From assembly GCF_014203025.1 (NCBI RefSeq), contig NZ_JACHID010000011.1, forward strand, positions 23,562-87,561: DNA of 64,000 nt. Direction: 5' to 3'. The notes beneath the pieces were generated by a model. That model searched no databases. It saw only the letters and a program-made list of their open reading frames with translations, and was not told where the DNA came from. The stretch comes from Desulfurispira natronophila (lineage in GTDB: Bacteria > Chrysiogenota > Chrysiogenetes > Chrysiogenales > Chrysiogenaceae). A program made the translations under genes and the position numbers. Shown piece after piece: positions 35,264-44,900 of this stretch. Position 1 is the stretch's first letter. Every line of letters starts with the position of its first letter.

Positions 35264-37431
35264 TTAATTCTGCCAATACTATCACCGCAGGTGCCAACTC
35301 CAGGCTGCTCAAAGCTATAGGCATTGGAGAGTCCAATTCACTGCTCAATTGTCTGGTGCCTTTGCTGGACGCCGTTGGGTGGCGAGGTCGGCAGAATCAA
35401 ATAATCGAAGCCTTGCCACACTTCCCCGAGCAAATCGGATTAACCGAATTCCTCAACACCATGGGGAACCTGCAATACGAGTCTCAATCGCTGAGTGCCA
35501 CCCTTGACAGCATAGACTCACGCTTGCTCCCATGCCTGTTTGTGCCGGAAGACTACGATCCGCTGGTGCTGATCAACCTAAAAGACAATCAGGCAATGGC
35601 ATTTAATGGGCGCACCGGCAATTATGAGCAGATACCCGTCAGCCATCTCCGTGGCACCATGTATTTCTTCAAACCACTGACCGCAGAGCGTGCTTCATTC
35701 ATGGCAGAGCAACCAGACTGGTTCAGCAAAGTAATGCAGCGCTTTCGCAGTCTGTTTGCCACAGTGCTGGTTTTGACCTTTTTTATTACCGTGCTCTCTG
35801 CCATCTCTCCACTTTTCATCATGGCCATTTACAACCAGCTGTCCCTCTCTGGCAGCATCAAGGGTCTGATTCATCTGGCGCTGGGCGTGGGGGTTTTTGT
35901 TGCCGGTGATATTGTACTGCGGGGATTACGTCATCGTATACTTTCATTTATCAGCGTGCGCACCGGCTATCTCGTCGGCAATGAAGTTCTGCGCAGGCTG
36001 CTGGCACTTCCATCCAGCCACACCGAGTCAGCCACACTGGGAGCCCAGGTGGCCAGAATTCGTGACTTTGAGAACGTGCGGGAGTTTTTTTCCGGGCCAG
36101 CTATCATTGCCCTCATTGATCTGCCGTTTATAACACTGCTGATTTTTGTATTGATTTACCTCAGCGGATGGGGGGCCGTTATTCCGGTGGTCGCCATTTT
36201 GCTCTACATTATTTTGGGGCTGATCCTGATTCCCAGGATAAAAGACGCCAATCAACAGGCATCCAAAAACCACAGTCAGCGTCAGGAATTCCTGGTGGAA
36301 ATGCTTACCAATATTCGCTCAATTCGGGTATCCGGTGCTTCCAGTCGCTGGTTGGAACGCTTTCGGCCTCTGGCAGCAGAAACGGCCATGAGCAACTACC
36401 GGGCAGATGTTACTTCAGCCGCAGTAGCCGGACTTTCCCAGGGAATTGTTTCCCTGGCAGCACTTTCCACCATGGCATTTGGTGTGTGGCTCGTAATTCA
36501 GGGGCACATGACCCTTGGGGCACTTATGGCTTCCATGCTGATCGTGTGGCGCATACTGGCACCACTCAAGTCAGGTTTTTCTGTCATAACCCAGGCCAAC
36601 AAAATCCTGAAAAGCATAAGTCAGGTTAATCGCCTCATGAATATTAAGCAGGAAACAACTCCCGGTGCCACCACCTCAATGGTGAGAGATATTGGGGGCA
36701 GAGTCGCCTTCTCGCAAGTAGGCATTCGCTATTCACCCGATGCCCATCCAGCTTTGGTGGGGGTTGACTTCAGCGCAGAAGCCGGAGAGAAAGTCGTGAT
36801 TGTAGGGCATGATGGGGCAGGCAAATCTACACTTCTCAAGCTTACATTGAAGCTCTATCAACCACAGACAGGGAAAATCCTGATTGACAGCATGAATCTT
36901 CGCCAGATGAGCCCCCAAGCGCTTCGTCAAATGATAAGCTATTCGCCACAGAACAACCACTTCTTCTATGGAACCATTGCCCAGAATCTCCGACTTGCCA
37001 ATCCCATGGCCACCAAGGCTGATCTTGAGCGAGCGGCAAAACACGCACTTGTTCTTGATGAAATAGAAGCTCTCCCGGAAATGTTTGACACTCACCTTGG
37101 CGACCACAGCAGTGCCAGATTCTCGGCATCCTTTTTAAGGCGGTTAAGTATCGCCAGGGCATTTGTGAGAGAAACAAGAATCATAATACTGGATGAACCG
37201 GAGAAAGGCTTTGAGGGCAACGAGATGAAAGCCTTCAGCGCCATGCTGAAAAACATGCCCGGCAAACCAACCGTGCTGATAGCCACTCACAGTGCTCATT
37301 TTTTTGATATCGCAGACCAGGTTATCTGGCTTGAGCAGGGCCGCGTGCGCGCCAAGGGACCTGCAGATCGAGTTGGCTTTGAATATAACCAGCAAAACCA
37401 GGCCAGTAAAACAACCGGTAACAGAGGGTAA
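35260..37431 (+). CDS. Type I secretion ABC transporter with N-terminal C39-like domain
   Basis: A 723-residue type I secretion ATPase/permease. Residues ~20-140 look like a C39-peptidase-like domain without its catalytic Cys, as in RTX exporters, where it binds cargo. Six membrane segments follow (about 165-440; VLTFFITVLSAISPLFIMAIYNQL). The NBD has an intact Walker A (GHDGAGKS, 516-523), Q-loop (YSPQNNHFF), Walker B with catalytic Glu646 (IIILDEPEKG), and H-loop His677. The signature motif is FSASF (621-625) instead of LSGGQ. It is probably the ATP-hydrolysing partner of the degenerate protein at 32203. It overlaps the hemerythrin gene and lies three bases before the HlyD gene. Confidence 0.88.
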   Translation: MINSANTITAGANSRLLKAIGIGESNSLLNCLVPLLDAVGWRGRQNQIIEALPHFPEQIGLTEFLNTMGNLQYESQSLSATLDSIDSRLLPCLFVPEDYDPLVLINLKDNQAMAFNGRTGNYEQIPVSHLRGTMYFFKPLTAERASFMAEQPDWFSKVMQRFRSLFATVLVLTFFITVLSAISPLFIMAIYNQLSLSGSIKGLIHLALGVGVFVAGDIVLRGLRHRILSFISVRTGYLVGNEVLRRLLALPSSHTESATLGAQVARIRDFENVREFFSGPAIIALIDLPFITLLIFVLIYLSGWGAVIPVVAILLYIILGLILIPRIKDANQQASKNHSQRQEFLVEMLTNIRSIRVSGASSRWLERFRPLAAETAMSNYRADVTSAAVAGLSQGIVSLAALSTMAFGVWLVIQGHMTLGALMASMLIVWRILAPLKSGFSVITQANKILKSISQVNRLMNIKQETTPGATTSMVRDIGGRVAFSQVGIRYSPDAHPALVGVDFSAEAGEKVVIVGHDGAGKSTLLKLTLKLYQPQTGKILIDSMNLRQMSPQALRQMISYSPQNNHFFYGTIAQNLRLANPMATKADLERAAKHALVLDEIEALPEMFDTHLGDHSSARFSASFLRRLSIARAFVRETRIIILDEPEKGFEGNEMKAFSAMLKNMPGKPTVLIATHSAHFFDIADQVIWLEQGRVRAKGPADRVGFEYNQQNQASKTTGNRG

Positions 37432-37434
37432 CAT

Positions 37435-38766
37435 ATGCCAGTTAAGAAAAATCGAATCAAAGACAGCCAGGCAGATCACCTTGCAAAGTCACTCCTGCTG
37501 GAAGAGTCTGGCAACCGCCAGATAGTGCGAATTATTATCCTGACCATCTCACTTATTGTGATTGGTTTTATCGCGTGGTCTGCAGCCATAACCCTTGAAG
37601 AGAAAGCCATAGCCCCTGGAGAGCTTGTTCCTGCTTCCCCGACTGTTCGAGTCCAGCATCCAGATGGAGGCTTGTTGAGCGCTCTTATGGTCAAGAGTGG
37701 AGATCATGTGGAAAAAGGGCAGCTTCTGTTCAGCCTTCAGCCGCTCCCCAATGAATCTCACCTGCGTGAGACAAAAGCAAAAATCGCATTTCTGCTCCTT
37801 GAGCAGGAGAGGCTGCTTGCTCTGATAAATAACCGCCAACCCCAGTTTGCTGGCATAGAGGCTTCCCCTGCACTCATCCAAAGCCAGCGACAACTCTACA
37901 TATCCAACCGCCAGGCACTGGAGCTGAACAAGCAAACCTTGCGGCTGCAAAAAGCCCAGGCGGAATCCGAGTACAAGGCACTCGTGTCCCAGCAACGAAT
38001 GATAGAGCAACAGGTTCGCTTAACCAAAGAAGAACTGGCAATTTGGCAAAAACTGACAGCTGAGGGCCTTACCTCAAAAATTGAGCAGCTGCGTCACACA
38101 GAACGTCTGGTGGTGGCAGAAGGTGAGCTGCAACAGGTAACTGAGAGAGTCCATGGTGCCATGGAAAGGTACCACGAGATCGAAAGCCAACTGCAGGAAG
38201 TTGAGGCACGAAGCGTTGCCGATTCAACCCGTCAGCTCGTAAGAACTCGGGAAGATCTTGATCGCGCAAAGGAAGAGCTGCGTAGACACGAAGACTCCGT
38301 GCGAATGCTGCACGTAAGGGCCGAAAAGACCGGCACTGTACACAACGTTATACCCAAAAGCACCGGAGAGGTTATTCCCTCCGAACAAACCGTTATGGAA
38401 ATTATTCCCCATGGAAGCGAGCTTATCGCAGAAGTACAAATAAGCCCCAGGGATATTGGACACGTACGTCCTGGTCAGACTGCTCAACTCAGGTTTACCG
38501 CATACGACTTCGGAAGATATGGGGGGGTAGATGGCACCATCACCAGAATATCACCAAGCACCGTCATTCCAGATGATGGAAGCGAGCCATACTACCAGGC
38601 AGAGATAGAGCTGCAAAAACAGTACATAGGTTCCCGACCCGGTGATCATCAGGTTATGGCTGGAATGGTTGTTGAAGCCGGCATTACTACCGGAGAAAAA
38701 ACAATCTTCGACTATCTGATACGACCAATACATACCTCACTCAGTCACGCCTTGCGGGAGCGATAA
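37435..38766 (+). CDS. HlyD-family type I secretion membrane-fusion protein
   Basis: A 443-residue periplasmic adaptor. A short cytoplasmic N-terminus precedes one membrane segment (about residues 25-48, VRIIILTISLIVIGFIAWSAA). It continues with the biotinyl-lipoyl half motif (VQHPDGGLLSALMVKSGDHVEKGQLL), long coiled coils (about 110-300), the second lipoyl half (VRAEKTGTVHNV) and the beta-barrel end (PGQTAQLRFTAYDFGRYGGVDGTI). This is the HlyD/LapC/PrtE layout. It would bridge the ABC pair to a TolC-type outer-membrane channel, which is not encoded in this window. It directly follows the ABC gene (3 nt) and precedes the giant repeat protein by 177 nt. Confidence 0.93.
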   Translation: MPVKKNRIKDSQADHLAKSLLLEESGNRQIVRIIILTISLIVIGFIAWSAAITLEEKAIAPGELVPASPTVRVQHPDGGLLSALMVKSGDHVEKGQLLFSLQPLPNESHLRETKAKIAFLLLEQERLLALINNRQPQFAGIEASPALIQSQRQLYISNRQALELNKQTLRLQKAQAESEYKALVSQQRMIEQQVRLTKEELAIWQKLTAEGLTSKIEQLRHTERLVVAEGELQQVTERVHGAMERYHEIESQLQEVEARSVADSTRQLVRTREDLDRAKEELRRHEDSVRMLHVRAEKTGTVHNVIPKSTGEVIPSEQTVMEIIPHGSELIAEVQISPRDIGHVRPGQTAQLRFTAYDFGRYGGVDGTITRISPSTVIPDDGSEPYYQAEIELQKQYIGSRPGDHQVMAGMVVEAGITTGEKTIFDYLIRPIHTSLSHALRER

Positions 38767-38862
38767 AAGTACAACAGCTCACTGATACAGATTAGCTATA
38801 TGCCATGTAAGTTTTTTCACCAGAAACCACTGCCAGCAAAACAATAAGAATTATCATTTCTC

Positions 38863-38893
38863 TTGATTTATTGCGCTACACCTGTATCATAAT
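38863..38893 (+). promoter_or_regulatory. Candidate sigma-70 promoter of the giant repeat gene
   Basis: TTGATT (38863-38868) is followed by TATCAT (38885-38890, 16-nt spacer) or CATAAT (38888-38893, 19-nt spacer). Either would start transcription near 38900, about 45 nt before the ATG. It would let the cargo gene be expressed separately from the secretion genes. Confidence 0.4.
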
Positions 38894-38943
38894 CAATAGG
38901 ACAAAACAAAAAACCCCTCATTTGCAACAGAAGGGATAGCGCC

Positions 38944-41900
38944 ATGAGTACTCCAGACGATAAAAAATCCCGTGAAGAGCTGGATAACCAAACCGTTTTT
39001 CAAAACATTGACCAGCAGGATATGAGTGCCAGAGAGCAGACCGGCCTCAACATTGAGACTGAAGCTGGTGATGAGTTCTCCACCTCCTTGCTGGCCAGCA
39101 TTACGCCAGATGCCCGGATCGCCGCAGATGCAGATGGAAACCGACCGGATATAATATCATTGCGTCTCCCCACTCAAGCGGACGGAGCTGAGCCTACAAC
39201 ACCAGAAGATACAACAGATGTTGCTGCAGCTGATGAAGCCACAGCAGAAGAAGCAACAACAGGGGTTACTACAGGTCCGGTTGATGCGCAAACACCGCCC
39301 TTGGCTGCCGATACCGATATTAACCAGGAAACAGCAGACCAGGCTGGCATACCATCAGATACTACTGACACCTCCTCACCTGAAAACCCCGACACTGGAG
39401 TGACTACCGCAATCTTTGACAGCAGTGCTGATACCGGCACTGATGCTGATGACAGCGCAACAAGCCAGCCCGCCCCTGCTCAGCCAGGTGCCGATGTTGA
39501 GTTCCCTGGACAAAGTGATACCGACAGCGATCTCCCAGGAGAAGCTATCGGTGATGACATTCCTGCTGATGAACCTGACACCGACGAAGGTACCGACACA
39601 ACAGCACCGGATACTGGAGATGACGATATTGCTGACGAAGGTGAAGATGCTCCTGCCACAGATGCCCCTGATGAAACAACCCCGGAAGGCGACACTGGAA
39701 CCGGAGGTGACGATCAGGATGACTCTGACTCTGACTCTGATGATACCGCTGCCACTGACCCGGATGCCGGCGATGACGAGGGCATAGCTGATGAGGACTC
39801 CGCCCAGGACGATACCGACCAAGGCGCTGGTGGTGATACCGATACCGGCACTGGAGGTGACACAGAAACTCCAGCGGCACCGGATACTGGAGCTGACGAT
39901 ATTACTGACGAAGGTGAAGATGCTCCTGCCACAGATGCCCCTGATGAAACAACCCCGGAAGGCGACACTGGAACCGGAGGTGACGATCAGGGTGACTCTG
40001 ACTCTGCAGCAGATTCAGATGACACCGGTGCCACTGACCCAGATGAAGGTGGTGGCGAGGGTGCAGCTGAGGATGATGACACCCAGGTCGATGCTGACCA
40101 AGGTACTGGCGGTGATACCGATACAGATACCGGCGATGACGACACGGGCGCTTCTGATGAAGCTGACAGTGCTGATGACAGCGATGACACCGCTGTCACT
40201 GACCCGGATGCCGGCGGTGACGACTCAGGCGCTTCTGATGATGCTGGCAGTGCTGATGACAGCGATGATACCGGAGCCACTGACCCGGATGAAGGCGGTG
40301 GCGAGGGCGTAGCTGATGATGACTCCGCCCAGGGCGATACTGACGAAGGCACTGGCGGTGATACCGATACAGGCACTGAAGATGACACCCAGGACGATAC
40401 CGACCAAGAGGCTGGTGGCGATACCGATACCGGCACTGGAGATGACACAGACACTCCAGCGCCGGATACCGGCGATGACGACACTGCTGACGAAGGTGAA
40501 GATACTCCCGCTACCGATGACCCCGGCGAGGCTGATCCAGAAGGAGATGCTGGAACCGGAGGTGATGATACTGCTGGCGACGACGAAAGCGCAGCCGACG
40601 AATCTGATGGCGAAGTCGACGGCGGCTTCCCCGGACAAGGCAATACTGGCGGTGAGTTCCCCGGTGGTGGTGCTACCGGCGGCGAATTCCCCGGCGGTGA
40701 AGCAGATACTGGAGAAGACACAGAAACTCCAGCGCCGGATACCGGCGATGACACCGGTGCCACTGACCCGGACGAAGGTGGTGGTGAGGGCGTAGCTGAT
40801 GATGACTCCGCCCAGGACGGTACTGACGAAGGCACTGGAGATGACACAGAAACTCCAGCACCAGATACCGGGGATGACGATACTGTTGACGAAAGTGGAG
40901 ATACTCCCGCTGCCGATGACCCTGGCGAAACTGATCCGGAAGGCGATAGTGGAGCCGGAGGTGATGATACTGCTGGCTACGACGAAAGCGCAGTCGACGA
41001 ATCTGATGGCGAAGACGGCGGCGGCTTCCCCGGACAGGGCAGTACGGACGGTGAGTTCCCCGGTGGTGGTGCAACCGGCGGTGAATTCCCTGGCGGTGGA
41101 GCAGATACTGGAGATGACACAGACACTCCAGCGCCGGATACCGGCGATGACGACACGGCTGACGAAAGTGGAGATACTCCCGCTGCCGATGACCCTGGCG
41201 AAACTGATCCGGAAGGCGATAGTGGAGCCGGAGGTGATGATACTGCTGGCTACGACGAAAGCGCAGTCGACGAATCTGATGGCGAAGACGGCGGCGGCTT
41301 CCCCGGACAGGGCAGTACGGACGGTGAGTTCCCCGGTGGTGGAGCAGGCGCCGAAGACGACACTGACGAAGACTCAGGCGCTACAGATCCTGATACTGGC
41401 GATGACGATACGGGCGCTTCTGATGAAGCTGACAGTGCTGATGACAGCGATGACACCGCTGTCACTGACCCGGATGCCGGCGGTGACGACTCAGGCGCTT
41501 CTGATGATGCTGGCAGTGCTGATGACAGCGATGATACCGGAGCCACTGACCCGGATGAAGGCGGTGGCGAGAGCGTAGCTGATGATGACTCCGCCCAGGG
41601 CGATACTGACGAAGGCACTGGCGGTGATACCGATACAGGCACTGAAGATGACACCCAGGACGATACCGACCAAGAGGCTGGTGGCGATACCGATACCGGC
41701 ACTGGAGATGACACAGACACTCCAGCGGCGCCGGATACCGGGGACGACGACACTGCTGACGAAAGTGGAGATACTCCCGCTACCGATGACCCTGGCGAGA
41801 CTGATCCAGAAGGCGATGCTGGAGCCGGGGATGATGATTCTGCCGACGAAACCGATGGCGAAGGCGACGGCGGCTTCCCCGGACAAGGCAATACGGGCGG

Positions 41901-44900
41901 TGAGTTTCCCGGTGGTGGAGCAACCGGCGGTGAATTCCCCGGCGGTGGAGCCGGCGCCGAAGACGATACTGACGAAGACTCAGGTGCTACAGCTCCGGGT
42001 ACTGGTGATGACGATACGGGCGCTTCTGATGAAGCTGGCAGTGCTGATGACAGCGATGATACCGCTGCCTCTGACCTGGATGAAGGTGGTGACGAGGGTG
42101 CAGCTGACGATGTTGCCGACCAGGACGATACCGACCAAGGCGCTGGTGGTGATGCCGATACCGGCACTGGAGATGATACCGGTGCTACTGATCCTGATAT
42201 TGATGGTGATGAGGACGCTATTGACGATGCGGGCGGCGGCTTCCCCGGACAAGGCAATACTGGCGGTGAATTCCCCGGTGGCGGTGCAACCGGCGGCGAA
42301 TTCCCCGGCGGTGGAGCCGGCGCTGAAAATGACACTGACGAAGACTCAGGCGCTACAGATCCTGATACTGGCGATGACGATACGGGCGCTTCTGATGAAG
42401 CTGGTAGTGCTGATGGCAGCGATGACACCGCTGTCACTGACCCGGATGAAGGTGGTGACGAGGGTGCAGCTGACGATGTTGCCGACCAGGACGATACCGA
42501 CCAAGGCGCTGGTGGTGATGCCGATACCGGCACTGGAGATGATACCGGTGCTACTGATCCTGATATTGATGGTGATGAGGACGCTATTGACGATGCGGGC
42601 GGCGGCTTCCCCGGACAAGGCAATACTGGCGGTGAATTCCCCGGTGGCGGTGCAACCGGCGGCGAATTCCCCGGCGGTGGAGCAGGCGCTGAAGACGATA
42701 CTGACGAAGACTCAGGTGCTACAACTCCGGGTACTGGTGATGACGATACGGGCGCTTCTGATGAAGCTGGCAGTGCTGATGACAGCGATGATACTGGTGC
42801 CACTGACCCGGCCGAAGGCGGTGACGAGGGTGTAACTGATGATGACACTCAGGACGAAACCGACCAAGGCACTGGAGATGACACAGACACTCCAGCGCCG
42901 GATACCGGCGATGACGACACTGCTGACGAAGGTGAAGATACTCCCGCTACCGATGACCCCGGCGAGGCTGATCCAGAAGGAGATGCTGGAACCGGAGGTG
43001 ATGATACTGCTGGCGACGACGAAAGCGCAGCCGACGAATCTGATGGCGAAGTCGACGGCGGCTTCCCCGGACAAGGCAATACTGGCGGTGAGTTCCCCGG
43101 TGGTGGTGCTACCGGCGGCGAATTCCCCGGCGGTGAAGCAGATACTGGAGAAGACACTACCGAAGACACCGGTGACACTGACCCGGATGCAGGCGGTGAC
43201 GAGGGTGTAACTGATGATGACACTCAGGACGAAACCGACCAAGGCGATGGTGGTGATACCGATAGCGGCACTGGAGATGATACCGGTGCTACTGATCCTG
43301 ATATTGATGGTGATAAGGACGCTACTGACGATGCGGGCGGCGGCTTCCCCGGACAAGGCAATACTGGCGGTGAGTTTCCCGGTGGTGGAGCAACCGGCGG
43401 CGAATTCCCCGGCGGTGGAGCAGGCGCTGAAGACGATACTGACGAAGACTCAGGTGCTACAACTCCGGGTACTGGTGATGACGATACGGGCGCTTCTGAT
43501 GAAGCTGGTAGTGCTGATGGCAGCGATGATACTGGTGCCACTGACCCGGCCGAAGGCGGTGACAAGGGTGTAACTGATGATGACACTCAGGACGAAACCG
43601 ACCAAGGCGCTGGTGGTGATACCGGCGATGACGAAAGCGCAGCCGACGAATCTGATGACGAAGACGGTGGCGGCTTTCCCGGACAAGGCAAAACGGGCGG
43701 TGAGTTCCCCGGTGGTGGTGCAACCGGCGGTGAATTCCCTGGAGGTGGAGCAGGCGCCGAAGACGACACTGACGAAGACACAGGTGCTACAGCTCCGGGT
43801 ACTGGCGATGAAGACACGGGCGCTTCTGATGATACTGGCAGTGCTGATGACAGTGATGACACCGGTGCCACTGACCCAGATGAAGGCGGTGGCGAGGGCG
43901 TAGCTGATGATGACACCGCCCAGGACGATACCGACCAAGGCGCTGGTGGTGATGCCGATACAGACACTGGAGATGACACAGACACTCCAGCGCCGGATAC
44001 CGGCGATGACGACACGGCTGACGAAAGTGGAGATACTCCCGCTACTGATGATCCTGGCGAGACTGATCCGGAAGGCGATAGTGGAGCCGGAGGTGATGAT
44101 ACTGCTGGCGACGACGAAAGCGCAGTCGACGAATCTGATGGCGAAGACGACGGCGGCTTCCCCGGAGAAGGCAATACGGGCGGTGAGTTCCCCGGTGGTG
44201 GTGCAACCGGCGGCGAATTCCCCGGCGGTGGAGCAGATACTGGAGAAGACACTGACGAAGACACCGGTGCCACTGACCTAGACGAAGGCAGTGGCGAGGG
44301 TGTAGCTGACGATGATGACACCCAGGACGGTACTGACGAAAGCACTGGCGGTGATGCCGATACCGGCACTGGAGAAGACACAGACACTCCAGCGCCGGAT
44401 ACCGGGGACGACGACACTGCTGACGAAAGTGGAGATACTCCCGCTGCCGATGACCCTGGCGAAACTGATCCGGAAGGCGATAGTGGAGCCGGAGGTGATG
44501 ATACTGCTGGCTACGACGAAAGCGCAGTCGACGAATCTGATGGCGAAGACGGCGGCGGCTTCCCCGGACAGGGCAGTACGGACGGTGAGTTCCCCGGTGG
44601 TGGTGCAACCGGCGGTGAATTCCCTGGCGGTGGAGCAGATACTGGAGATGACACAGACACTCCAGCGGCGCCGGATACCGGCGATGACGAAACTACTGAC
44701 GAAGGTGAAGATACTCCTGCTGCAGGTGACCCTGGCGAGACTGATCCGGAAAGCGATAGTGGAGCCGGAGGTGGTGATACTGCTGGCGACGACGAAAGCG
44801 CAGTCGACGAATCTGATGGCGAAGGCGGTGGCGGACTCCCTGGACAGGGTGCTACCGGTGGCGAATTCCCCGGTGGCGGAGCAACCGGCGGTGAATTCCC

